A stretch of DNA of 16,086 nt from Chloroflexota bacterium (lineage in GTDB: Bacteria > Chloroflexota > FW602-bin22 > JACPRP01), in contig JACQUC010000074.1 in the NCBI GenBank assembly GCA_016210495.1, forward strand, positions 1-16,086, in the 5' to 3' direction. Below, piece after piece: positions 6,044-12,912 of this stretch. Numbering within the stretch: position 1 is the stretch's first letter; every line of letters starts with the position of its first letter. The notes under the pieces were generated by a model, which was not told where the DNA came from, searched no databases, and was given only the letters and a program-made list of their open reading frames with translations. The position numbers and the translations under genes were made by a program.

Positions 6044-7531
6044 CTATTCCAACACCTTGCTGCCGAATGCCCCAATGCGCAGCAAGCCGGCAGGACCGGT
6101 GGCCTCGTCGAAAGGAAGCGCGATCACCACGCGCGTGCCCTGGCCAGGGATGCTCTGTACCGTCAGCGTGCCGCCAACCGTCTGAGCTCTCTCCCGCATT
6201 GTTTGCAGACCAAAATGGCCGCCGTCGCCTAGCAAATAGGTCTCGGGCTCGAACCCACGGCCGTCGTCTCGCACGGTTATCTCGGCGATACGGCCGGCGG
6301 CTGTAAAGCTGATCGTTACCTTTTGCGCGTTGGCGTGTTTGCGTACGTTCGAGAGCGCCTCTTGAACGATGCGGATCGCCTGGATCTCCACGGACGCGGG
6401 AAGACTACCCGGCCAATCTTGCGCCACCTCAAGCGTGGCTTGCAGACCACTCTGCTCGCTGAAACGACGAACGTATTCACCCAAGGCAGGCACGAGACCG
6501 GGACTGCCATACTTGCTAACCCGCAGGCCAAGGATGACCTCACGCGCGTCGGAGTAGGCATCATCGGCGACCCTGGCCATCTCCTGCAAATCTACCCGCG
6601 CCGGTTCCACCTGGCCGGCGATGAGACGGCTCTCTACGCCACGGGCCATCATCTTGAGGTAGCCAAGCACCTGCGCGAGGCCATCGTGTACCTCACGTCC
6701 GATGCGCTCCCGTTCCTCCAACACGGCCGCATACTGCGCACGATAGCGCTCCTCGATGGCTCGATCCAGCCGGCCGCGCTGCTCCACATCGTAGATGCGA
6801 AGCACCAGCACGATCAGGTAAGCCAATACCATGGCCACCGACGTGCGGAACACCTGTACCGGCAGCCCCACCGCGTTCAGGAAGGATCCGTAGTTGAGGG
6901 CGCTGGCGGGAAAGAAGGGTGCGCGGGGGGTTACCAGCCCGCTCAACAGAGAAAACAGGGCAAAGGCGACCCCGATGCCGATGCAGACGGTGCTCAACTG
7001 CGGCACGCCCAGGTCCCGGAAGACCTTGCGGTGGCTGAACCAACCCCAGGCGGCAAGCATGCCTCCCGGCAGGCCCAGCATATAACGCGCCAGGCTGCTG
7101 GAGGTAGGTATCCAATCAGGCGACGCCAGCCAGCCCCACTGGGCAACGCCCCAGGATACTAGCGCCCAAAAAAGGAACAGCGGCACGGTGAGCCAGCGCA
7201 GCCACAGCCAACGAGGGTATGGCCGAGTCAGCAGGTCGATGGCAAACCAGAAAAGGAACAGGTAGGAGAATGCCGCGGCCGTCAGGTCGACCATTTCCAG
7301 GGAGAAGCTCTCGCCGAGCCTCAGCAATCCGGTACGCACCAGTATGAGCATCCGCACCCAATCCACAAGGCTGTGCAGAAATGCGAAAACTGCCAGCGCG
7401 GGCAGGGCGTGATTAAGGGATAGATCGGAGTCGACTCTCCACTCGAGGGCGATGGCCACGCCCATTATGAAGAAGGCCAATCCGTAGCCAAAATAGGAGA
7501 TCAGCAGGCTGTAATGGAACTCGAGAGCCAA
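6044..7531 (-). CDS. Membrane sensor histidine kinase, HisKA_3/NarL-type
   Basis: Inner-membrane kinase of 495 residues (521 if begun at the ATG 7607-7609). About seven hydrophobic helices fill the first 245 residues, with no large extracellular loop, so the signal is probably sensed within or near the membrane. Then EERERIGREVHDGLAQVLGYL is the dimerisation and phosphoacceptor helix (His282), EALSNVRKHA the N box (Asn395), DDGRGF the G1 box (422-427), GHFGLQTM the G2 region, and GQGT (463-466) closes the HATPase fold. Such kinases normally pair with a LuxR/NarL-type response regulator, absent here. Start choice: the ATG overlaps an extended -10 box (TGATATAAT), so transcripts would begin after it; TTG at 7529-7531 has GGGAGGCGAGG upstream. 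Stop TAG. The family is sure, the start less so. Confidence 0.95.
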   Translation of the reverse strand: MALEFHYSLLISYFGYGLAFFIMGVAIALEWRVDSDLSLNHALPALAVFAFLHSLVDWVRMLILVRTGLLRLGESFSLEMVDLTAAAFSYLFLFWFAIDLLTRPYPRWLWLRWLTVPLFLFWALVSWGVAQWGWLASPDWIPTSSSLARYMLGLPGGMLAAWGWFSHRKVFRDLGVPQLSTVCIGIGVAFALFSLLSGLVTPRAPFFPASALNYGSFLNAVGLPVQVFRTSVAMVLAYLIVLVLRIYDVEQRGRLDRAIEERYRAQYAAVLEERERIGREVHDGLAQVLGYLKMMARGVESRLIAGQVEPARVDLQEMARVADDAYSDAREVILGLRVSKYGSPGLVPALGEYVRRFSEQSGLQATLEVAQDWPGSLPASVEIQAIRIVQEALSNVRKHANAQKVTISFTAAGRIAEITVRDDGRGFEPETYLLGDGGHFGLQTMRERAQTVGGTLTVQSIPGQGTRVVIALPFDEATGPAGLLRIGAFGSKVLE

Positions 7532-7607
7532 TTTCGACCTCGCCTCCCGGCGGCGAAGTGCTGTCCTGGACCCATCGAATGAATCTGGACTAACTCCGAC
7601 CGGTTGC

Positions 7608-7616
7608 ATTATATCA
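7608..7616 (-). promoter_or_regulatory. Extended -10 promoter of the sensor kinase gene
   Basis: Minus strand TGATATAAT (7616-7608): TG-n-TATAAT, a perfect extended -10. The hexamer 17 nt upstream (TCAAAA) is a poor -35, as is usual for extended -10 promoters. It overlaps the ATG at 7607-7609. Confidence 0.55.
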
Positions 7617-7649
7617 TAAATGAAGGCCCTTTTTGAGTCGTTCGGGCCA

Positions 7650-7678
7650 TTGACCGCCAGCCGCTTTCAACGTATAAT
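7650..7678 (+). promoter_or_regulatory. Sigma-70 promoter, rightward
   Basis: TTGACC (7650-7655), 17-nt spacer, TATAAT (7673-7678): near-consensus. It points toward the VanW-type gene and would give a leader of about 285 nt carrying the large hairpin at 7785-7847. It is arranged back to back with the kinase promoter. Confidence 0.65.
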
Positions 7679-7784
7679 TGCCCTTCGAGGGGAGGTGGCT
7701 GGGCATGGGGTGGTTAACATATCCCCGAAACCTCGGTTCTTGCCGAAGTCGGTTGATTGGCCTAGAAGACGGCCCTCACCCTAG

Positions 7785-7847
7785 CCCTCTCCCTCTGGCC
7801 CCGATACATTCCTTGCGACGAGATGTATCGGGGCCAGAGGGAGAGGG
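7785..7847. repeat. Perfect 25-bp inverted repeat
   Basis: Left arm 7785-7809 and right arm 7823-7847 are exact reverse complements over 25 bp with a 13-nt loop. The arms start with CCCTCTCCCTCTGGCCCC. The preceding CCCTCACCCTAGCC makes it look like a dispersed REP-type or small palindromic repeat. It lies between the two rightward promoters of the VanW-type gene. Confidence 0.85.
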
Positions 7848-7924
7848 GACGACCGGCCGGCGTCTCACGACTTTGAAAAGACCCTATCCGAAGTCAAGTT
7901 CGTCAGGGCTTTACGCAGAGATTG

Positions 7925-7933
7925 TGCTACACT
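7925..7933 (+). promoter_or_regulatory. Extended -10 promoter near VanW-type gene
   Basis: TG at 7925-7926, C, then TACACT 7928-7933. Expected start near 7940, about 32 nt before the chosen GTG codon. No good -35 at 17 nt. Confidence 0.45.
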
Positions 7934-7971
7934 AGAGAGTAGGGCGCGTGCCCGGGGGTGGAGGCGGAGGC

Positions 7972-10011
7972 GTGGCAAATCCGCGTCAGGCGGTCCCTTC
8001 GGAAAAGAGATTCTCGGCAAAGGGCTACATGCCAGATAGCAATTCGACGCGTGCAATCGTTATCGTGGTCGTGGCCATCGGCCTTGTGATGCTGCTTGTC
8101 TTGGTGGGATCCCTCGTGATGTACTCCTGGGCCTATTCCGACCGCATCAACCAAGGCGTGAGCGCGTTGGGAGTCGATCTCGGCGGAGATACACAAGTGG
8201 TGGCGCGCGCACGTCTGTCGGAACGCTTCGAGCGCTACGCGGCGACGCCATTGACCCTGCGCTATGCCGAGAGCGAGTGGAAGGTCACCCCGTCCGAAAT
8301 GGGACTGCGCTTCGATGCGGCACGTACGGTCGCCTCGGCCTTCGAGATTGGTCGGGAGGGAAACCCAGTCCAGCGCTTCTTGTATCAGGTGACGATGTGG
8401 CGGACCGGTCAGGTGCCTGTGCAGGCATTCGTCACGATCGAACAGGGGCAGCGAGACGCATTCTTTGTGCGACTAGCGCGGCAGATAGACCAGCCATCTA
8501 TTGACGCTCGACTGATCATCCAGCCGGACCTAAAGGTGCGCGTGGCCCCATCGCAGGTTGGCCGTAGGCTGGAAAGCCCGAGATTGGCCACTGCCCTCGA
8601 GCGAGCCTTCATGAATCTTTCCAGCGGAGGCATCGACGTGCCAGTCCAAGAAACGCAACCCAGGATATCTGAAAGCGCCGTGCAGGAAGCAAAGAACGCC
8701 ACGGAGAAGATGCTGTCGGCACCGCTTAGCCTCAGCCACGAGGGTCACAACTGGAGCTTGCAGCCGAAGGGTTTGCAGGCCTGGGTCGAATTCGTCGAGC
8801 AAAAGGATGCCCAGAACAAAGCCAGGATGACGGCTAGCCTGTCGTCAGAGAAGCTGAAGAGCTTTCTGGCACAGGCGTCTCGGGAGATCGATCGCAAGGC
8901 GCAGAACGCGCGGTTCAGCTACAGCGGGGGTGCCTTGAGACTGCTACGCGAAGGCGTCGACGGACGCCACCTCGACGTGGACGCGGCCGTGGGCTTGATA
9001 CAATCGCAGGCCGTTTCGGATAAGCGTGTGGTATCACTGCCCGTATCGACCACGAGACCAGCGGTTAGCTCCGCGGACGTGAACAGGCTGGTGATCAAGG
9101 AACGAATCGACACCGCTTCGACGAGCTATGCCGGATCGATACCCGAGAGGAAGAACAACGTCGAGATGGCGGCCAAACGTCTGAATGGAGTTGTGATCGC
9201 GCCAGGCGAGATCTTCTCGTTCAACGACGAGCTCGGCCCAGCTACGTTGGAGGCCGGCTTCAAGACGGCGTGGGGCATTCAGGTGCGCGACGGTAACGTC
9301 CGCACGGTGCCAGCCGAGGCCGGTGGCATCTGCCAGGTAGCGACGACACTGTTTCAGCCTGTGTTCTGGTCCGGTTACCAACTGGAAGAGCGCTACTGGC
9401 ACCTGTACTGGATTCCCAAGTACGGCCAACAACCAAAGGGGTTGAAGGGATTGGATGCCACGGTGGACGCGCCGTACGTCGACTTTAAGTTCAAGAACAA
9501 TACCTCTAATCCTCTGTTGATTCAGACTTCGGCAGACGGCACTAATCTTACATTCTCGCTTTACGGCATCAAGCCGACCTGGGTTGTGAAGGTGGAGCCG
9601 CCCAAGATTGAGAACGTGGTAAAGACGATCACGGACACGGTAAAAGAGGAAGATCCGAATATGCCCGTCGGACAGAGTCTGTGGATCGAAGAGGCGCAGG
9701 ACGGCTTCAAATCCACGATTGTCCGCACGGTAACGGAAAACGACGACGTCCGAGTGCTGCGCCTGATCAGCGAGTACAAGCCTTCTCGAAATGTCATCCG
9801 CGTGGGCGCGAAGGCCGTGCCCGGCCAGGAGCCAAAGCCCGACCAGAAGCCAGAGCAACGTCCCCAAGCAACGCCGCAGGCGCCGCCAGCGCCACAGACA
9901 ACGCCGGCGCCACAGACTGTGCCACGCCCACAGCCAACGCCCACGGCGCAGCCGAAGCCGCAGCCACCAGCGACGCCACGGCCGCAAGCTACGCCAACGC
10001 CGCGACGATGA
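7972..10011 (+). CDS. Membrane-anchored VanW/G5 domain protein with PG4-type repeats (YoaR-like)
   Basis: Envelope protein of 679 residues. A short cytoplasmic N terminus is followed by one transmembrane helix (about 28-52), then an extracytoplasmic region to about 390 with two putative peptidoglycan-binding-4 type units (GVSALGVDLGGDTQVVARARLSERF is typical). The VanW domain spans about 395-520, with NNVEMAAKRLNGVVIAPGEIFSFND and GGICQVATTLF. A G5-like stretch (about 540-620) follows, and the last 55 residues are a Pro/Gln/Thr/Ala-rich tail. VanW domains occur in glycopeptide-resistance clusters and in many cell-wall proteins; their biochemical role is not settled, so this is not a resistance call. 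GTG 7972 has GGAGG at 7 nt; GTG 7948 and ATG 8029 are alternatives. Stop TGA. Two candidate promoters precede it. Confidence 0.93.
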   Translation: MANPRQAVPSEKRFSAKGYMPDSNSTRAIVIVVVAIGLVMLLVLVGSLVMYSWAYSDRINQGVSALGVDLGGDTQVVARARLSERFERYAATPLTLRYAESEWKVTPSEMGLRFDAARTVASAFEIGREGNPVQRFLYQVTMWRTGQVPVQAFVTIEQGQRDAFFVRLARQIDQPSIDARLIIQPDLKVRVAPSQVGRRLESPRLATALERAFMNLSSGGIDVPVQETQPRISESAVQEAKNATEKMLSAPLSLSHEGHNWSLQPKGLQAWVEFVEQKDAQNKARMTASLSSEKLKSFLAQASREIDRKAQNARFSYSGGALRLLREGVDGRHLDVDAAVGLIQSQAVSDKRVVSLPVSTTRPAVSSADVNRLVIKERIDTASTSYAGSIPERKNNVEMAAKRLNGVVIAPGEIFSFNDELGPATLEAGFKTAWGIQVRDGNVRTVPAEAGGICQVATTLFQPVFWSGYQLEERYWHLYWIPKYGQQPKGLKGLDATVDAPYVDFKFKNNTSNPLLIQTSADGTNLTFSLYGIKPTWVVKVEPPKIENVVKTITDTVKEEDPNMPVGQSLWIEEAQDGFKSTIVRTVTENDDVRVLRLISEYKPSRNVIRVGAKAVPGQEPKPDQKPEQRPQATPQAPPAPQTTPAPQTVPRPQPTPTAQPKPQPPATPRPQATPTPRR

Positions 10012-10073
10012 TGGCGACCCTGGACGTCGCAGCAATATCTAATCTGCGTAGTGGCGCCCTACGTTGCATGCGA

Positions 10074-10135
10074 ATTTGGAGTGCGCAGGCAAGCCTGCGC
10101 TGTGCACGGCGGCGGCAAGCCGCCGCACTCCAAAT
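10074..10135. repeat. Three-stem cloverleaf-like palindromic repeat
   Basis: Outer arms ATTTGGAGTGC (10074-10084) and GCACTCCAAAT (10125-10135) pair perfectly. Inside are two perfect 8-bp hairpins with AA loops: GCGCAGGC/GCCTGCGC (10083-10100) and GCGGCGGC/GCCGCCGC (10109-10126). The stems share a few bases at their bases. It lies between convergent genes, where it could also act as a transcript end. Confidence 0.85.
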
Positions 10136-10140
10136 CGCCT

Positions 10141-10160
10141 CCCCGCCAAAAGTAGCGGGG
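10141..10160. repeat. Small hairpin between convergent genes
   Basis: CCCCGC (10141-10146), 8-nt loop, GCGGGG (10155-10160). Lies 45 bases past the carboxyltransferase stop on the minus strand. No T-run follows on either strand, so a terminator role is uncertain. Confidence 0.45.
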
Positions 10161-10204
10161 AAGCGACTTAGGATCCTTTGGGGCGAAGCCAACAAGGACG
10201 GTCT

Positions 10205-11938
10205 TTAGCCGCGAATGATTCTTGGCAGCATAAGATGATGATGCGGGCAGAGGGATGTCGGGTTCTGGTAGGCGCAGTTGGCGAAGGCGACCATGTACTG
10301 CCGCATCGAACCAAAGGAGACTACCTCGTCGACAAAGCCCGTCGTGGCGCAGTAGGCGGGGCGAGACTTCTGATAGTACTCTTCGGCCAGGGCGTTCATG
10401 CGATCGATGATGGGTTGTAGCGGCCGGCCCGCCTCTTTTTCCTTGACCAGCCTCCTGGCGAAAGAGGCGACGGCGGCGGTTTCGCCGTGCATGACGTAGA
10501 TCTCGGTGGTCGGTGTTCCGAGTGTAAAGGCATTGTGGTTGTTGGCCGTCGGGCCGCCCATAATGTAGTGGGCAGCCGCAGTCCCCTTCCTGAGAACGAT
10601 CAGCATCATGGGGACGTCGGTCTGCTCGATGGAGTAGATCAACGACTGGCCGAGTCCGAGTAGCTCCGCCTTCTCGGCGTAGTCGCCGACGTCGATGCCC
10701 GAGGTGTCTTGGAACCAAACTATGGGCACGCGGTCTCGGCCGCATAGCGTCACGAACTCGTTCAGCTTGATGAGTCCCTGCCGGTAGAGCTTGCCTCCGA
10801 TGCCGGGATAGGGAGCGTAGTCCGGATATCCTTTTGGCAAGAAGCCCTGCCGGTTGCCGATGACGGCCACGAGTAGACCGTTTATCTTCACCAGGCCGGT
10901 ATAGACCTCCGGCCCGTAGTCGGGCCTGAACTCCATATGCTCGCTGTTGTCGGTGAGGCGAGCCAGAACCTCGTCGAAGCTGTAGGCCATCTTCTGGTTG
11001 AAGGGGACGAGATAGTCGATCTCGCTGGGATCGAAGCGGGGCTCCTTGGGCTCAGCGACGCGGAAGAACTTGGGGTCGTAGGCGGGCATAGCCTTCATCA
11101 GGTCTTTCAGCCCGTCCAGGACACCTTCCTCGGTCTCGTAGACGGCCTTGAAAAAGCCGGTGGCATCGTAGTGGATGCCGACGCGTCCGGGCGGAACCTC
11201 CTTGAAATTCTGGGTGGCGGTGATGATCGCCTCGGCCCCTTCCTCGTCAAAGAACCCCTTGGGACTCATGCCACTGACGATCCCGGCGCCGCCGACGGCG
11301 ATGTTGCAGTTCTTGTGGGCCAAAAGGTAGGTTGGGCTTACGCCCTGATAACCGCCACCAGCGGGGTTCGTGCCCCAGATGCCGGCGAGCACCGGAAGGC
11401 CCAGTTTCTCCAACTCTGCGTGCCTGAAGAAAGTGGTGCCACTGCCCCTTCGGTTGGCGTACACTTTCTCCTGTTCCGGCAGTTTCACGCCGCTGCAGTT
11501 GACCAACCAGACGACAGGAACGTGAAGTCGTTTGGCGAGATCGGTCACTCTCAAGATGTTGTCTGCCTGCCCGGCGATCCAGGCGCCCGCCATGACCTTG
11601 TTATCGAAGCCGATGACTACGGCCCATCTCCCACTTATCCTGCCCAGTCCGTCCACGACACCGGTGGTCCCCGATTCTTCATCCATCGGGTCGTAGAGGG
11701 TGTGCAAAGGGCACCAGGTGCCAGGATCGAGCAGGTATTCGAGCCGTTGGTGTACGGTCCACTCGCCGCGCTTGTTCAGGGTCTCGGCAGGCAAGCCGGC
11801 ATTCTTGACTTTGACTACCGCTTCGGCCAGCGCCTGTTCCACCTCCTTGATCTGCGTCACGTTCTCTTGCATCCGCTTCTTCAGGCCATCGGACAAGGGT
11901 TTGCCAAACTCGGTCATCTTCTCGAAGTATGGTCGCAT
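10205..11938 (-). CDS. gcdA: Glutaconyl-CoA decarboxylase alpha-type carboxyltransferase
   Basis: Carboxyltransferase of 577 residues, closely resembling the alpha subunit of glutaconyl-CoA decarboxylase of Acidaminococcus as I know it, along nearly the whole length. In that enzyme the alpha subunit moves the carboxyl group of glutaconyl-CoA to a biotin carrier, forming crotonyl-CoA, and membrane subunits couple release of CO2 to sodium export. Two crotonase-like halves are visible: GTNPAGGGY (189-197) and VGGAGIVSGM (215-224) in the first, IVWFQDTSGIDVG and RKGTAAAHYIMGGP (about 450-463) in the second. ATG at 11936-11938 follows GGAGGGAG by about 5 nt. Stop TAA. The biotin carrier and membrane subunits are not in the window, so an acyl-CoA carboxylase role in another context remains possible. 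It is transcribed from an extended -10 promoter. Confidence 0.93.
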   Translation of the reverse strand: MRPYFEKMTEFGKPLSDGLKKRMQENVTQIKEVEQALAEAVVKVKNAGLPAETLNKRGEWTVHQRLEYLLDPGTWCPLHTLYDPMDEESGTTGVVDGLGRISGRWAVVIGFDNKVMAGAWIAGQADNILRVTDLAKRLHVPVVWLVNCSGVKLPEQEKVYANRRGSGTTFFRHAELEKLGLPVLAGIWGTNPAGGGYQGVSPTYLLAHKNCNIAVGGAGIVSGMSPKGFFDEEGAEAIITATQNFKEVPPGRVGIHYDATGFFKAVYETEEGVLDGLKDLMKAMPAYDPKFFRVAEPKEPRFDPSEIDYLVPFNQKMAYSFDEVLARLTDNSEHMEFRPDYGPEVYTGLVKINGLLVAVIGNRQGFLPKGYPDYAPYPGIGGKLYRQGLIKLNEFVTLCGRDRVPIVWFQDTSGIDVGDYAEKAELLGLGQSLIYSIEQTDVPMMLIVLRKGTAAAHYIMGGPTANNHNAFTLGTPTTEIYVMHGETAAVASFARRLVKEKEAGRPLQPIIDRMNALAEEYYQKSRPAYCATTGFVDEVVSFGSMRQYMVAFANCAYQNPTSLCPHHHLMLPRIIRG

Positions 11939-11998
11939 GGGTTCTCCCTCCTTACTGCTTTGTAGAAAGGCCCCCGGCTCCTAGCCTTGAGCGGGGCC

Positions 11999-12007
11999 AT
12001 TATAACA
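11999..12007 (-). promoter_or_regulatory. Extended -10 promoter of the carboxyltransferase gene
   Basis: Minus strand TGTTATAAT (12007-11999), a perfect TG-n-TATAAT. Expected start near 11992, giving a leader of about 54 nt to the ATG at 11938. No good -35. Confidence 0.55.
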
Positions 12008-12040
12008 TGTGTAGGGTAGCTTGCCCAGGGGTCGATTGCC

Positions 12041-12057
12041 TTGGCACGAGTGTTGCA
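12041..12057 (+). promoter_or_regulatory. Sigma-54-type -24/-12 sequence
   Basis: TTGGCACGAGTGTTGCA matches every position of the consensus YTGGCACGRNNNTTGCW, with GG (12043-12044) and GC (12055-12056) separated by exactly 10 nt. Start expected near 12068. The TTGCA is shared with a sigma-70 -35 box. Whether the host has RpoN is unknown. Confidence 0.5.
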
Positions 12058-12081
12058 TGCTATAAATAAAAGAATTATAAT
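12053..12081 (+). promoter_or_regulatory. Sigma-70 promoter of the zinc-ribbon gene
   Basis: TTGCAT (12053-12058), 17-nt spacer, TATAAT (12076-12081), in the most AT-rich stretch of this region. Expected start near 12088, leaving a leader of about 140 nt. Confidence 0.6.
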
Positions 12082-12227
12082 GCAGTTGCTGGTATCTTTC
12101 CGCAGTTCACCAGAAACGGCTAGGTCGGACGTCGAATTCCATGCCATCTTAGCCCCGAAATTGTGGTTGCGCTGGCGGATAGTTCCAAGTAACTAATTTA
12201 CAAGTGTAGGGAGTCAGCAAGATCAGC

Positions 12228-12560
12228 ATGGAAGACAAGACGCTAACCTGCCGGGAATGTGGCCGAGAGTTCGTTTTCACAGCAAGCGAGCAGGAATTCT
12301 TCGCGCAAAAGGGTTACACGAACGAGCCGGGGCGGTGCCCGGAGTGCCGTGCTGCTCGCAAGGCAGAGCGCGGTGGCGGAGGCTTTGGCGGAGGCCGGCG
12401 GGAGCGGGAAATGTACCCGGCGGTTTGCGCGCAGTGCGGCAAGGCCACACAGGTGCCTTTCCAGCCGCGCAACGATCGACCCGTTTACTGCTCGGATTGC
12501 TTCTCGCAGCAGCGCTCAGGTGGCTACGAGCGGCGCTCGGGCGGGCGCGGTCGCTGGTAG
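12228..12560 (+). CDS. Double zinc-ribbon protein
   Basis: Small basic protein of 110 residues with four CxxC pairs: Cys8/Cys11, Cys37/Cys40, Cys67/Cys70 and Cys88/Cys91, i.e. two four-cysteine zinc ribbons. The first, TCRECGREFVFTASEQEFFAQKGYTNEPGRCPECRAARK in character, matches the probable zinc-ribbon domain family common in Chloroflexota and other bacteria; the second (CAQCGKATQVPFQPRNDRPVYCSDC) is the partner ribbon. Gly/Arg-rich segments (about 48-60 and 97-109) separate and follow them, as in nucleic-acid-binding proteins. The function is not known; RNA or DNA binding is an inference from composition. ATG 12228 has only a distant AGGGAG. Stop TAG. A strong 14-bp palindrome follows 20 bases later. 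Confidence 0.9.
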   Translation: MEDKTLTCRECGREFVFTASEQEFFAQKGYTNEPGRCPECRAARKAERGGGGFGGGRREREMYPAVCAQCGKATQVPFQPRNDRPVYCSDCFSQQRSGGYERRSGGRGRW

Positions 12561-12580
12561 GCACACAAACAGACAGGATG

Positions 12581-12611
12581 ACCAGAGACGACCCGGCGGG
12601 TCGTCTCTGGT
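12581..12611. repeat. Perfect 14-bp palindrome after zinc-ribbon gene
   Basis: ACCAGAGACGACCC (12581-12594), loop GGC, GGGTCGTCTCTGGT (12598-12611). It could close the zinc-ribbon transcript, although no T-run follows. Its core GACGACCC/GGGTCGTC recurs at 12874-12896. Confidence 0.75.
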
Positions 12612-12790
12612 GCAGCAACTCAAGCAACCCTCATACCCACAGGCATTCGACGGTTGTAATGTAGGCGCGAACGCCGTTCGCCCGTGCGGCCCCTCGATCT
12701 GACCGACACGCCTGTCCAGTGCAAGACGTCGGTCGGGTGCCCGCTTATCGGTGTACACGTCGATTTCTCACACCTGCCTGCCAACGCTGA

Positions 12791-12812
12791 GGGCGAACGC
12801 CGTTCGCCCCTA
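12791..12812. repeat. Palindrome with CCCTAC tail
   Basis: GGGCGAAC (12791-12798), loop GCC, GTTCGCCC (12802-12809), followed by CTAC. The same GCGAAC-GCC-GTTCGC core occurs at 12667-12681. Confidence 0.7.
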
Positions 12813-12873
12813 CGTTAACTACGCCTTCAGCCGGTTTCCTCCAAATCGGCGTCGACCTTAGGTTGATGCCTAT

Positions 12874-12899
12874 GAGACGACCCGCCGGGTCGTCTCTAC
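12874..12899. repeat. Palindrome with TCTAC tail
   Basis: GAGACGACCC (12874-12883), loop GCC, GGGTCGTCTC (12887-12896), followed by TAC. Lies 14 bases past the stop of the PPC-like protein gene on the minus strand; no T-run. Confidence 0.7.
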
Positions 12900-12912
12900 A
12901 TTGGGTTCGCCA

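Larger units (their letters stand above)
7532..7971. other. Divergent intergenic region kinase/VanW
   Basis: Holds the leftward kinase promoter, two rightward promoters and the 25-bp inverted repeat. A rightward open frame at 7678-7935 runs straight through the inverted repeat, has no family resemblance and is not taken as a gene. Confidence 0.6.
12561..12912. other. Repeat-rich gap between convergent genes
   Basis: No gene. It contains four short palindromes: 12581-12611, 12667-12681 (GCGAAC/GTTCGC), 12791-12809 (GGGCGAAC/GTTCGCCC) and 12874-12896 (GAGACGACCC/GGGTCGTCTC). All have 3-nt GCC or GGC loops. Confidence 0.7.

Noticed and set aside
7972..10011. VanW as a vancomycin-resistance gene
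   Set aside because: No vanHAX-type genes nearby; YoaR-like VanW/G5 proteins are common in cell envelopes of bacteria without resistance clusters.
9034..10035. Minus-strand open frame of 333 codons opposite the VanW gene
   Set aside because: Arg/Trp/Leu-rich shadow of the Pro/Gln-rich tail and VanW domain; no domain, no ribosome-binding site.
12041..12057. CIRCE-type heat-shock operator (GCAC...GAGTG words)
   Set aside because: Arms are not separated by 9 bases nor properly inverted; the sigma-54 pattern fits far better.
12080..12196. 38-codon frame between the zinc-ribbon promoter and gene
   Set aside because: Its ATG overlaps the -10 box, so the transcript would start after it; no ribosome-binding site.
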